The notes: a model not told the origin generated them from the letters alone. A stretch of 64,000 nt of DNA from Acanthochlamys bracteata (GCA_019914995.1 CM034131.1:6232501-6296500); one strand, 5' to 3'; shown: positions 52,107-63,990, numbered from the stretch's first letter. Numbers and translations: made by a program.

Positions 52107-52480
52107 TTAATACTGAGGAGCTCAGACAATCTGGGAACAAGAGGAGCCAAGCTGTATTTTGATATAACACCCTTGGGACGCCCCTAAATTTTAGAAATGT
52201 AAAGTTCAGCACAACAGTCTGGTCTAGATGTGATACAAATTCAATGACAGAAAGTATCCAAACATTTTCTTATGATAATGTTTATGCACTCAGAATCAAT
52301 GTTCCCAAAATGTGCTTAGCAACTATAATTTTTATGAATTCAATTGACAAAACAAATCACATAATTTGTTGAGGTTACTGAATCCTAACCTAACTTTACC
52401 TTTTGCTTACTTGAAAATTGAAACATAACCAGTGGATTTGACAAAATCAAATGGCAAATGATTGATGTTGTAACAAACTT

Positions 52481-52995
52481 TAGGATTTTTTTCAAAATCA
52501 ATTAGCAATAAAAAAAGTGAACCCAAATTTTTATAAATATTATCTCATGATTATCGATAAGCAATATGGGACTAAATTTTTCTTAATACCTGCCCGCCAG
52601 CCGAGCTTTTTTTTTTTTTTTTTTTTGAATTAAACTGATGCGGGCTACTTGTCTTGTAATGAAATTGAATGAAGGATGAAGCAGTCTACCTGCCATAAAA
52701 TGAAGCGGACTATTTGCTCTAAAAATATATACGGACAATTATTTTAAATGAAACGAACTATCTGTCCTGAAATATAGCTGGCTATTTGCCCTAGAATAAA
52801 GGGAACCATAAAGGTCCTGATGATATGGATAATAAAATTAGACTTAGTCTACATTTTGGATCGATTCGATTCAGCCCATTCTGATACCATGCGACGAATT
52901 AGAATTTTTTTAAAATCAATTGTCAATGAGAAGAGTGAGTTCAAATATTTATAAATATCATCTGAAGACTATTGATAAGTAATGTTGGACTAAAC
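52481..52995 (-). mobile_element. TRIM-like miniature LTR element in PGK intron 1
   Basis: Two direct repeats of about 97 bp (52481-52577 and 52899-52995, possibly a little longer) flank about 320 bp of non-coding DNA. They share ATCAATTRNCAATRARAA, TTTATAAATAT and TTGATAAGYAATRTKGGACT-like sequence. On the minus strand the inner edge of the right-hand repeat is followed by TGGTATCAGA, the usual tRNA-Met primer-binding start. This layout fits a terminal-repeat retrotransposon in miniature. The repeats have diverged, so it is old and non-coding. Confidence 0.65.
52602..52626. repeat. Poly-T run
   Basis: More than 20 T residues in the interior of the TRIM-like element. Confidence 0.9.
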
Positions 52996-53744
52996 CTATT
53001 TAGTTAATAGATGTAATGAATCTCATAAAGGAATCAACGAAGCTCTCACTAGAAACAATAACAAAAATGCCAAAGCATCAAACAGAGAAATGATCAGATC
53101 AGAAAAAAATATTGACCAAGTGACTTGAGAGAATAACTTTAGCTCCCTTATCGATAAGATATTTGATTGTTGGCACAGCGGCACGAATCCTAGTATAATT
53201 AGTAATATTTTGGCTATCATCAAGCGGAACATTTAAATCAGACCTAACAAAAACTTTTTTCCCTTTCAAATCAGCTTCTGTGAGATCTCCGACACTTTTC
53301 TTCGCCATCTTCACTACACCACGCACTCCAACTGCATTCCGTTTCACAGCATTCACTCTTTTTGAAACCTTCAAACACAGCGCTGAATCTGCCCCCACCA
53401 CAAAAAACCCCAGACGCCTTGGTGCTCGCTTAAGCGATACCGAATGAGGTACATCTACAATGCAGCGAGATGAAGTAGAAGCTAGTGCGAGGAGAGAGAG
53501 ACTAGTCTGTGATATTGCTGAAGCCATGGTTGATTTGCTGAACTGAAAAAAAGTTCAATAGTATTTTGTAGTACTAGTAATAGTGGTCATTATCTGATGG
53601 TCTAGTATTTGTGGGACAAGGGAGTTTATGGTGGTAGTGAAGATTTCACTTTATCGATGAGGAATGTTCTATGGAATCGAAGAGAGAGGGTTTGTGTTTT
53701 TTTTTTTTTGGATTGTTGTTGTTGTTGTTAAGACGGTTTGGTGG

Positions 53745-54323
53745 TAGGGGTGATAATTCGGATTCTTATATCGATTTCAGATCGATCAATATAATAATCG
53801 GATCAAAATTATTCAACTTTAATCCGACCTATTTATTTATATAGATCAAAGTTGTCAACCCTAACCTAACCTATAATTAGATAAAATCCGAGTTGACATA
53901 TTTAATAATTAAAATAACTAAAATAAAAATTATAAATATTAATTTTTAATAATAATATATATAAATTATTAATTATGACATTTCTAAAAAGAAAAAATAT
54001 TAATTTCGATAAAATTTATAAATGAAGTAAAAATTAGTTAAGTTATGATAAATTAATAAATATATATACAAATTAATTCAAATACTATTATTCAAAATAT
54101 TTTTTAATTATTAAGTAATGTATATTATATAAATAATTATATAGGTTAAACGAATCATTTTTAGGTTAATCCGAATTCGATCCGAATCTATTTAATTTTT
54201 TTGGATCAAATTTGGATAGACCCGATAAACGACTCAAATCCGACAATGGATTGATCCGAACCTAATCTTTTCGGATTGGTTTCAGATCGAATTTGCAGGT
54301 CGGATTTGAATTTATCACCCCTA
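53745..54323. mobile_element. hAT-type MITE, 579 bp
   Basis: The ends are TAGGGGTGATAATTCGGAT and the complement of the closing ATCCG-type sequence ATTTATCACCCCTA. They are flanked by TTTGGTGG (53737-53744) and TTTGGTAG (54324-54331), an 8-bp target duplication with one mismatch. The interior is rich in GATC-Y motifs and AT, with no transposase. It sits about 220 bases upstream of the PGK pseudogene start. Confidence 0.85.
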
Positions 54324-54331
54324 TTTGGTAG

Positions 54332-55540
54332 CGAAAAGGAAACAAAATCAGATGAATAAGTGATCGGGCGACGTTTTGATTTCCAGCGAAGGAAAAAAAA
54401 GAGATATTTTTCATTCTATTCTAAAAGAATAATTTTTTAAATTATATTTTTTATAAAGTTTTAGTAAATTTATTTAAAAATTAAAAAATATAAAAAAAAC
54501 TTATGTAGTAATTTTTATTATTATTTATATTTATTATTTTTAAATAAAAAATAAAAATATGCTCTGATATAGAAAAGCTCTAGTTCAGTTTCTTAAAACA
54601 GGCCAAGCTCAAAGGATAATCGTGGTTAGGCCCATTACGTGGTGGTTTCTTAGACTCAGAAAACCCGCTGTACGATGGTTCATTCCTTGCAGAAGCAAAG
54701 GGCTTGTTATTTACACGGCATACATAATTTTTTTCAAATCCAATTTGAACTTTTAACTAATTTTAATTTAAAATAAATATAAAATTTTACTTTTTATTAA
54801 ATTTACTTTTATTTAAACTAATCTTTATAAATTTTGCTCGAAAACAACTGCATAAAAAGAAGCATCCCCTTGCCACCATAAAATTGACTAGAGAAAGATT
54901 TTTCCTCTTTATTTTTTAATTTTTAATTTAACATTTTTAATCAATTATTTATAATATTGTATAAAATTTTTTGTACTTTAAAATTTTTTTAAAAATATTA
55001 TAAAATATTATAAAATTTTTATTAAGAATATAAAATAAAAAATTAGTGCTCCCCGAACACGCCATACTTTCTCCAATTTTATATAATATTTTGCAATTTC
55101 GTGCTACATTTTGTTCGATTCACTGTAGCAGTTCATGAGGCCCACAATGGAATGCCAAAGTGTTGACGCAAAAATCAAATGCCGCAAAGAATCATGCCGT
55201 CCCCAAAAGTACAACTTCAACAGATTTATTATTGGCGTTTGAGAGTGTTTATAAAATAAAATTTTTTTAAAATAAAAAATATTTTTATTTTTTTAAAAAA
55301 TGAGCTATATTTTTTTTATTTTTAAAAAAATAATAAAAATATGTAATAAAAATATTTTATTCTGTAAAATTTTTCTACACTTTCTAAATTTTTAAATAAA
55401 TTTTTTATATATTTTAAAAATATATATTAAAAAATATAAAATAAAAAAAAATTAGAAAAAATTAATAATCAGCTTTTCAAACGCAGCACCAAACAGCCCT
55501 ATCCAATCTCAACCATCCCTGTTTTAGTCTCCGACTCCGA
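54332..55540. repeat. Repeat-rich spacer upstream of the copper transporter gene
   Basis: Copies of the AT-rich MITE family lie at about 54405-54580, 54895-55065 and 55230-55495. The last has complementary ends GCGTTTGAGA and TCAAACGC and is the only copy with obvious terminal inverted repeats. No gene was recognised. Confidence 0.55.
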
Positions 55541-55543
55541 CGC

Positions 55544-55570
55544 TGTACTACACCCTTCATGTTTTGTACT
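55544..55570 (+). promoter_or_regulatory. Twin GTAC copper-response-like elements
   Basis: Two TGTACTAC repeats have GTAC cores at 55545 and 55566, 21 bases apart and just before the TATA box. GTAC is the core recognised by the copper regulator SPL7/CRR1, which controls COPT-type transporters in Arabidopsis and Chlamydomonas. That this pair is bound is inference. Confidence 0.5.
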
Positions 55571-55597
55571 ACGCTGTCTTGCCTTCTCCTTCTCTTG

Positions 55598-55607
55598 TAT
55601 ATATAAA
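55598..55607 (+). promoter_or_regulatory. Probable TATA box of the COPT gene
   Basis: A GTATATATAAAA stretch about 60 bases before the ATG at 55663. Confidence 0.6.
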
Positions 55608-55662
55608 ACCCACCAAAATAAAAAACCCAAAATCATCTCATAATTTTTGTTGTTGCACAACC

Positions 55663-56145
55663 ATGGACATGGGCGACCACGGTGGAATGAACAACAACAG
55701 CAGCAGCAGCGGTGGCATGGATCACGGTGGCGGCGGCATTATGAAGATGCACTACACTCACATGACATTTTTCTGGGGAAAGAATTCTGAAATACTCTTC
55801 AACGGATGGCCAGGAACACGCGGCGGCATGTATGCGCTCGCACTTATCTTCGTCTTCGTACTTGCGTTCCTCGTCGAGTACCTTAGTTGCTGCCGTATCA
55901 TTCCAAAGAAGTGGAATGGTGCTGCTGCCGGAGTTGTCCAAACTTTCATGCACACAGTTCGTGTGGCTCTTGCTTACATTGTTATGCTTGCTGTTATGTC
56001 GTTTAATGTTGGTGTTTTGGTTGCTGCTGTTGCTGGTCATGCGGTTGGGTTCTTGATCTTCAGGAGCTCGGTGTTTCGTAAGCTGCCGGAGGCTTCGTCG
56101 AAGACCGGGGATTTTAATTCAGATCTCCCTACCATGGCTTGCTAG
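55663..56145 (+). CDS. High-affinity copper transporter (COPT/CTR family)
   Basis: A trimeric plasma-membrane Cu(I) importer. A single exon encodes 160 residues. The ATG at 55663 was chosen because it opens the Met/His-rich outer domain (MDMGDHGGMN, GGMDHGGG, MKMHYTHMTFFWG) typical of COPT1/2. An upstream in-frame ATG at 55564 overlaps the TATA box. Membrane segment 1 is about residues 56-74 (ALALIFVFVLAFLVEYL). Segment 2 holds the Cu-path MxxxM (Met108-Met112). Segment 3 holds GxxxG (Gly125-Gly129). The tail ends TMAC, with one terminal Cys instead of a CxC. Promoter GTAC elements suggest induction by low copper. Confidence 0.95.
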   Translation: MDMGDHGGMNNNSSSSGGMDHGGGGIMKMHYTHMTFFWGKNSEILFNGWPGTRGGMYALALIFVFVLAFLVEYLSCCRIIPKKWNGAAAGVVQTFMHTVRVALAYIVMLAVMSFNVGVLVAAVAGHAVGFLIFRSSVFRKLPEASSKTGDFNSDLPTMAC

Positions 56146-58611
56146 ATCTGTTGGAGACGGTGTAATTGTTGATGATATATGAAGGTGGTTAATTAATTAG
56201 ATGAGATCTCGTACGGCTGCTACCCTATTACACGTACAAGCCGCGTGGTATACCTAGCGATATGTGTGGTGTTAAATTTTTAGATTTAGAGCTCGTTTGA
56301 TATAATTAAGTGAATCTTTTAAAATAAATTTTCTTGAAAACTAAACTTTTTTGAGTAATTTGATACAATATAACAGGCTATCTTTTCGTAGTAGAATGTT
56401 TCTAATTTTTTTGAATAAGTGACGGTTCAAATTTCTGAATCTGTTTCGGATTAACCTATATAATAATTAGAATAAAATTATTCAATCATAATTCTATCTA
56501 TTTATTTATATAGATCAAAATTATCAATTCTATTATTTAATAATTAAAATTATTAAAATAAAATTATAAATATTAATTTCTAACAATAATATATAAAAAT
56601 TATTAATTATGATATATCTAAAAAAATATTAATTTTGATAAAGTTTAATATATCAGTAAAATTTAGTTAAATTAAAATATGTAAGAAATATATACAAATT
56701 AAATTTAGATTTTTGCTATTATTTTTTAACTATTATGTAACATATACTATATAATTAATTAAATAGATTAAATAGATCAATTTTGAGTGAATTCGAATCA
56801 AATCCATTTAAATTTGTGGATCAATTCGAAATTGATTCAAATCCGATTAAAGCTTGATCTGAATTCAACATTTTTGGATTGGTTTCGGATAATGTTCGCT
56901 AGTTCGATCGAAAATTGACTATGAGGTCGTTTGAATAAATTTTTATTAACTTATAAGTTGAAAAAAGTTCTAAACTATAAATTTAAGTGTTTGGCAAATC
57001 TCCTTATAAGTTACTTTGTGTGACTTATAAGTTGAAAAATCAAAAGTTATTCAGACTAACTTTTCAAAAAAGTCGCACGAGACTTTTTTTCTCGGGTGTG
57101 TAAAATATATCTTATATCTTATATAAAATTATCCATAATCCAAGCCAATTATTTCAAATCTCTCGATCTGCCTCCGAATTATTTAGCAACTTGGTTACCT
57201 ACGGAATTACTTTTTGCATCGAGCGCTTTGCAAATACGGGCTTCTATAATTGTATTCGTAAACATAGGTCTTATAACTTGTAGTTTGACGATTAGACCTC
57301 CAAGATTTATAAATAATAATTTTGTTCCTGTTTGTTTGTTTATCCTTATATATCTTTTATATTGTAAGTGTGCACAAAGTTGTGCGTTATATTTTTTTAA
57401 AAGAGAAATCTCTTGTAGATGAATTTTAAAGATTTGTTTAGGTCATCATAATAAACTTTTTCAAAAAATTAACAAATTATTAATACAAAAAACAATTCTT
57501 GTTCTATATATGTTGTAAATGTGTTGACAAAGAGAAGCTTTGCGCATAAATGAATGATTATAATTCTTCGTATGAAAGAATATAGTATTTTTTAGACCGA
57601 AAGTAGTTATTAAAAAATTAGTTACTGAAAAGTAAATTATTATAAATAATATTGTTAAAATTGAGTAAATATTTTTTTATGAAGAAATTTATTAGTTAGT
57701 AAGTTTTTGTGTTTTTTTACTAGAAGTTAATTGAAAGTAGCTGTATAGTGAGAAAAATTGAGTTGTAACGGTGAAAAAACACACGTATTTAAAATTTTTA
57801 AATTTTACTTCTTGTGGAAAGTTATTGTGCCAATTTTATTTAGATTTAAAAAATTATTTATATATACATATTTGTGTATACTTTTTATTACATGTCTAAA
57901 CTTAATGTAAAAACTTGTATAGTGAAAAGATTATTTAAGATAAAAATATAAAGACAAAAGACAGAATACTATTAAAATTATTTTTTTAATCAAGGACTAA
58001 TTTTTTCAACATAATAATTTGTATAAATGTGTATTGTATATACATCTTAAAATAGATATACATGTATATATCATTGTATACCTTTTATAAATTAAGAATT
58101 CTTACACTAATATTTCGAAAAATCTATCATAAACATTTAATTAACCCAGTTTATTTATTAAAGATGACATTTGAAGAGGTACAACATTCGTGGACACATA
58201 AGTAAACAAAGTTATAAAGATTATATTACAATGACTTCAATAATTCCTAAAAATAATTTATAAGAGATTTTCTGTTGAAAAAATAATAATACATATTTTT
58301 GCATTCCCTTTATAGTATTGTGTGCATAAAAGATGTGTACACTTAAGACTTATTTAATTGCAAAAAATTTTACTTTTATTTTTTTAGATTTTGATTTCGA
58401 TCAATTCATATATTTCAGCTATCACTCCAAATTTTACTTTTATTTTCACTTCAAACTCTAATTTTATTAAAATTTAATTCAAACTCCACTTTACGTGTTT
58501 GTTATCACTTCTAATTCTATTTTCACTAAACCTATTTTTCACCGAAACTTTGCAAAACTCACATTCATGTAAGTAAAATACGTCATTATACGTCAAGTAT
58601 TATTTATATGT
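56146..58611. repeat. AT-rich spacer with a relative of the hAT MITE
   Basis: The 3' UTR of the COPT gene probably occupies the first 130 bases. About 56420-56925 resembles the hAT MITE at 53745: both share TATTTATTTATATAGATCAAA and CGGATTGGTTTCGGAT-like blocks. Its ends are too worn to define. About 57096-57422 has a 108-codon frame rich in Ile and Leu with no family resemblance. The remainder is AT-rich without recognisable genes. Confidence 0.5.
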
Positions 58612-59277
58612 GTAGGATCAAGTCCCCTACACTAAAAAGATTTTGACCAATTTTTTAAAAATTAGCATCTCTCAGTTATAAATACATATCTATTATATCA
58701 TTTAGTTAATATGAGACTATTAAAGGACGCAAGTTTTTAAACCCACCAAGTCAGGGTCCACTTACTTCAATCCAAGATGAGTTATTGGTCCATTTTCAAG
58801 TTAACTAGTTTCTTTTTTAATTGACCACCATCCCAAATCTCTATACTATTAATCCGGTCATAGCCTCTCAAAATAATCCACCTTTTATTCGGACTCACCA
58901 AGCCCTACACGCTACTAATTCAGACTTAGCCTAATTTAGGGTCCAATAATTTTTACCTAACAACACGTCTTGTGGTTTAACTTTACCGATTTCTGATACT
59001 AACTATAAAATTAGATGTCCACACTAAAAAGATTTGACAAACTCGGCATGTTGCTGAGGGAAATATTATTGGACCTGCAAATTAGGCTAAGTTTGATGGA
59101 TTAGGACCGAATTGGGCCTTGAGTTGTGCCAAATAAACTCTGATTTGGTGTGCTTAACAGATCATGCCTCTTATTAGTTCTATATTAAATGAGTGCTAGA
59201 ATATGTATGTGTTTAAAAATTAAAAATGCTAATTTCTAAAAAATTGGATAATTTTTTAGTGTTGAAATTCGATCCTA
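58612..59277. mobile_element. Foldback element with long imperfect inverted repeats, 666 bp
   Basis: The outer ends are TAGGATCAAG at the left and TCGATCCTA at the right. Inward, both arms share ACACTAAAAA, CCAATTTTTTA and AAATTAGCAT in inverted order. A second inverted pair, AGCCTAATTTAGGGTCC and GGACCTGCAAATTAGGCT, lies closer to the middle. There is no coding frame. Target-site duplication is unclear because the flanks are AT-rich. Confidence 0.7.
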
Positions 59278-59671
59278 ATATATATGATATAAATTAATTA
59301 AATTTTTAGAGAGTTTACAATGACTTCAGATACGTTTTAGAAAATTATTTATAAAACTTTTTTTGAAGAAAAAAACATAACTTACGCTTTTGTGAACCTA
59401 TATCTTTAGGATGCACACATATAGTGAAGGGGTCCAACCAGATAAAAGAACTGGTCTTAATTTGCAAATAGCCAAATACAGTTATAGTAGCCTGGTTTTG
59501 GATTGTATGAATACACAAAATTGTTATAGATATCGGGATATGACATTCGTTGGATCCGACCCGACTCCCACTCGTTTACACTCCTACTCGACTCCGAAGG
59601 ACAGCGCACGAGCCCGCAAGCGCGTAAGAGACACTGCTGTTTGTTGCGAGTCTGATTCCATCCCTCCGGCG
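59278..59671. promoter_or_regulatory. Upstream region of the glycosyltransferase gene
   Basis: Non-coding leader and promoter. The reading frame of the gene is open back to 59411 by chance, but homology begins only at 59672. No strong TATA box stands out. Confidence 0.4.
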
Positions 59672-62600
59672 ATGCTCCGCCATGCACGGCGGCGCCCCCA
59701 AATCCACCCACAAATCTGCGCCGCTGCATTAGCTCTGTTTCTAATACTGCTCTCGCTCTCCGTCCTCCATTCTCGTCTCTCCTCTTCCTCAATTCCTTTG
59801 ATTCCTTCCAACCAACTTCAATTCTTCGACGACGCAACCAACGACGCCTTTGACGGTTTCGTCGATGACCCTATCGACGAATCAGATAACTATAATTCAA
59901 TTGATAGGCCTCACCAAGAAGACGACAACGATGATGATGAGAATGTGAATGAAGCGATCCAGACAACCCCTGCTTCTGGATTGTTCTGGGACCATGTTTT
60001 CACCACTGCTCGTAGATCTTTTGGTAAACCTGAAAAGTTTCTGTTGCCTGATGAAACTGAGTTCAATGGAAAGTTTGATGGAGGTAGATTGGAGTTTGGG
60101 TCTGACGATGAGCCAGTGGATGAGGAGGTTAGAGTGAAATTGAACAGTGTTCGACGGATTGAGGATGCTTTGTTGCTTAAAAGCGGTAATGGTGGTGGCG
60201 AGTCGTTGGTCCGGGTGGGCTGGGTGAAGTGGTTGGAGGCGAAGGCAGATTTCATCCGTCGTGATCACATGCTTCGGGGAAATCTTGAAGTATTGAATCC
60301 TAAGAATCATCCATTACTACAAGACCCTGATGGCCCCTGGCTCACTGCACTTACTCGTGGAGATCGGCTCTTGCAAAAAGCTCTGATTAGGGAGATCGAG
60401 AAGACTCCATTTAATGGTAAAAGTTTGAAGGTAGTTGCAATAGACGGTAAGGATGTTAAGACAGCGAGGGAGCTCAAGAGTACTTATTCCAATCTAAAAG
60501 ATCCAAAGGGAAATGGAAAAGAGAAAGTTGTAGATGAGATTAAGAGAATTGATGGGTGGAGGACATTGGATTCTGACTCAATGAAGGCGGTTGCTACCAA
60601 CCATAAAGTGGTCAAGGAGGAGGAGCATGTGTATGCAGATGGGCAAAGGTGGGGATATTACCCAGGCCTTGATCCGCGACTCTCATTCTCGGAGTTCATG
60701 CGCCAATTCTTGGGTGGGGAAAGGTGTAGGATGCGGGTGTTTATGGTATGGAATAGCCCAGCTTGGATGTACACTGTGCGCCACCAAAGGAGTTTGGAAA
60801 GCCTCCTTTACCATCACAAGCATGCATGTGTTGTAATGTTCTCAGAGACAATGGAGTTGGATTTCTTTAAGGATTTCGTGCAAGATGGGTAACCATACTT
60901 ACCTTTAGCTTCATTTAGAGCATTGTAATTGGATGAGATGTTCCTATAGCAATAGGTTACGGTTTTATCATAGATCAATATTACAGTTTTTATTGTTTTC
61001 TATAATAACCTAGACAGAGGGTTTCCTCAAGAATTCCCTGGAAGGCCGGTCGTTACTCTTTCTCTTTCCCTGACTGTTTAGGTTGGCATGATCAGGCATG
61101 GAGCTTTTTGTAACTATGGATCTTTGTTTTATATTACAGCATTAGGATAGTTTCTAAAATTTGACGTTTAATCTAGGCTACGTGGACATTGACAAAATAA
61201 GGAGGCAGTTGCAAAACTCACCGCTCACAAGCATTAGACACTAGCAATGCGCGGGCTTCTTAGCATTTTGTATACCTTATGGATATTCTTTGTTTTCTTG
61301 AGCAATATGAAGCATTACCTTATGTGCTTTTGCAGATTCAAAGTTGCGGTTGCCATGCCAAATCTCGATGAACTATTGAAGAACACTCCAACACATGTTT
61401 TTGCATCTGTTTGGTATAATTGGAGAAAGACAAAATACTATTCTATCCACTACAGCGAACTTGTACGACTGGCTGCTCTTTACAAGTAAGTGTTTGCATC
61501 TGCGTTATTGCGAATCTTTTCCTGACCAATCATGGATATGAATATGTCACAATTTTGCTATTCATGGATATGAACTTAAGAGCTGGAGCCACATGGTTGG
61601 AGTTGTCTATGCAATTTTTATTCAATATGAGCTTTCGTTAGTCAGTTTATTTCGAGCATAATATATGGGTTGTAACTTGTAAGGAATTCATAAGGTTTTC
61701 TGAAGACAATCACTTGTTGAACTAATGCAGGGCACCCATAATCTTAAGAAACTAAGTATCTTTTGTTATGAAAGGATTACCTTATTGTAGCATGCCATAA
61801 CATGGTATTTTTAAAGTTAGCATAGGTTAGAATAAGTTATTCGATGCAGGATCTTACTGGTATTATCCTTGAAGCGAAGTCTTAAAAGCGTTCTACCTGG
61901 AGATTGATCCATACAACAGAAATAAGTGTCCATAGGTAATATGAGACAAACTATAATGTCAGGTATCCATTCATCTTAGTAAAATTTTTCTATACAAGCA
62001 GTTTGACATGACCTAGAGTTTCGAGGCATTTGATTGACACAGGTCTATAAACTGAGTGCTTCTAGCACACCCCATTTGGTGCAGCCGCTGCAGCCATGTA
62101 TGGATTGGGAACATGTCTTCAAACAAAATGAATCCAGTATGGATGATAATATTAGCTGAGATTCTTTATTAGATAACTTTCAGCTTCTGTCAAAAATAAA
62201 GAAATGGTAAAGGGCTACTTGTAGATAACAACTAAGGTGTTGGGGAAAACAAGTGTTATGTTACTTCCAGTATTTGACTTTGTCAGCAAGAAGAGGACAA
62301 CATGACAGTTGGGAGAGAGATGCAAGAATTTTTTAAGCACATACAAATCTAGCATCAGTTAATTGGCTATTTCAACAATCTTGAGCCATGTAAATGAAGT
62401 AACAGCACTAAGATGCTCTATACTTGAGGGTATATTTATATTAGAGAGCAAAAGGACAAGAAAATTTTTTAGGGTGATTAGTAACTGGTTTAAGCTTATA
62501 CAACTATAAATAAAATGATAGCTAAGTTTCTTTGTTCCATTTTACTTAACCGCACTAGTGATTGACTCTCTTATGCAACTTATCTGAAATCCATGGCTGC

Positions 62601-63990
62601 TGATTTCTTTTTCATATGTTAGTGATTTTGTTACTGTCAAACACAATATAAGATTGCTCTTTGAAATACAGATATGGTGGCATCTATCTTGATTCTGATG
62701 TTATTGTACTGAATTCCTTACAAAATCTCACCAATTCAATTGGGATTGAAGATCGTATGGGTGGAGGACCCATCTACAATGGTGCAGTTATGTCATTTAA
62801 AAGGAGCAGGTTTGTACATGTTGTCAGGAAATTACCATCTGCTTGCATTACTTTAATTTCCCTTAGATATACTTTGTATGCTACTATTTTCTCCTTCGTG
62901 ATCTAAAGTGGCTACTACAACAATTTAAGTATTTGAAGCACAGCCCTCACTTTGGTGTTTATGGTTTCCATGGCCCTTCGAATCGCTCTATGTTACAAAT
63001 TTAGTTTTAACTGATTTGATCACTCATTAACTGTTTTCTGCAACAATAGTCAAGGAGTAGCCCAATAGGTCGTGTTGCCTACATGGATCGTTCTCCACCC
63101 TTGTCCTCTATTACAATAACATTTTATCATCACTGCATCTATGGTCACAGAATGTGCTCAAAGTTCCCAGGTTGGGAAACTAGAATAGCATGACTTGCAC
63201 ATGCTGCTACCAGACCAGAACCCTTATAGATACCTTTACAATGCTTGCATCCTTGTGTTTACGTAATGGACAAAATATGCGATGACTGCTTGACTGTTGG
63301 CCACATCAGGTATTTGACTTATGGCAGGCACTTTCTAGCTGCTGTTCATGTTTTGCCATATGCCATTGCTATTAGCTTTTGCTTTAAATTGATTGTGATA
63401 TAATTTTTGCAGCCCCTTTATTAGGGAGTGTCTGAATGAATTTTATTCGACATATAATGATGAACTTTTGAGGTGGAATGGAGCTGAATTGGTGACAAGA
63501 GTTTTGAGTAGGCTGTTCAGTGTTGGTAATCCAACCAGAGCACTTTACATGAACATAGAACCACAGGAATCGTTCTTCCCAATCAGTTCCCAGAACATTA
63601 CCAGGTAAAACACAGGAAACAAGCTTGCTGTTTATCAGAATTGTGCAATGTAGATTTTCTTTTCCCCTATTTGAAGCCCAGTCTTTAATCTAAATCTGCC
63701 TGCAGGACTTTCAATCTGCTTTCTTCATTTTGAAAATGAGGTTTCTTGCTATCCACTCTTTAGTTTATAGATGATTTTTCTAAATGTCATCGCTGCAATG
63801 CAGATATTTTTTCACGGCAGATGATGCTATTGAGAGAGCCTCGGATGATTTGCTATTAAAAAAGATTCAGCACGACTCACTTACTTTCCATTTCTGGAAT
63901 AGCTTAACATCTACATCAGTGCCTGAACCTGAGAGCGTTGCTGGAAGGCTTATAGATCTGTACTGTATCCGTTGCATCGACGCTTTATGA
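59672..63990 (+). CDS. Alpha-1,4-glycosyltransferase family protein (At4g19900-like)
   Basis: A Golgi-type membrane glycosyltransferase of the Gb3-synthase/A4GALT-like plant family (the Arabidopsis relative is At4g19900; donor and acceptor are unknown to me). Five exons, 59672-60888, 61336-61485, 62672-62809, 63413-63604 and 63804-63990, join in phase to give 627 residues. The ATG at 59672 opens a type II anchor: basic MLRHARRRPQ followed by a membrane segment at about residues 15-35 (AALALFLILLSLSVL). An acidic low-complexity stem follows. The catalytic region includes VFMVWNSPAWMY, FKVAVAMPNLDELL, the DXD motif in YGGIYLDSD (Asp463-Asp465), GGGPIYNGAVM and SPFIRECLNEFY. The C-terminus contains FHFWNSLTS. 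No defects were seen. The stop is ten bases before the window ends. Confidence 0.94.

Larger units (their letters stand above)
50681..53527 (-). pseudogene. Plastid phosphoglycerate kinase pseudogene
   Basis: PGK makes ATP and 3-phosphoglycerate in glycolysis and the reverse reaction in the Calvin cycle. Exon 1 (53527-53117, 137 codons) is fully open. It has a plastid transit peptide ([18 protein letters not shown]) followed by [23 protein letters not shown] and ending ILSSHL. Exon 2 starts at 52183 ([22 protein letters not shown]) and is split by a MITE. The next exon, from about 51793, reads [19 protein letters not shown] to [14 protein letters not shown] further exon (about 51286-50963) keeps [18 protein letters not shown] and [12 protein letters not shown] but is frameshifted afterwards. 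The last remnant ends ALNEAVPVAV at the stop, 50681. The exons encoding the PDGWMGLDIGPDS and GPMGVFE regions are missing. Large parts of the C-terminal nucleotide domain are gone. Confidence 0.9.

Noticed and set aside
31925-53527. A co-operating lipid/oxylipin gene cluster (LCAT4-like lipase next to alpha-dioxygenase)
   Set aside because: A lipase beside a fatty-acid dioxygenase is tempting as a pathway pair, but the lipase is broken in many exons and the other neighbours are unrelated.
57096-57422. 108-codon frame, Ile/Leu-rich, possibly an organellar transfer
   Set aside because: I could not match it to any plastid or mitochondrial gene, and it lacks codon or domain signals of a real protein.
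59411-59671. N-terminal extension of the glycosyltransferase
   Set aside because: The frame is open but family similarity starts at MLRHARRR (59672), and a signal-anchor should be N-terminal.
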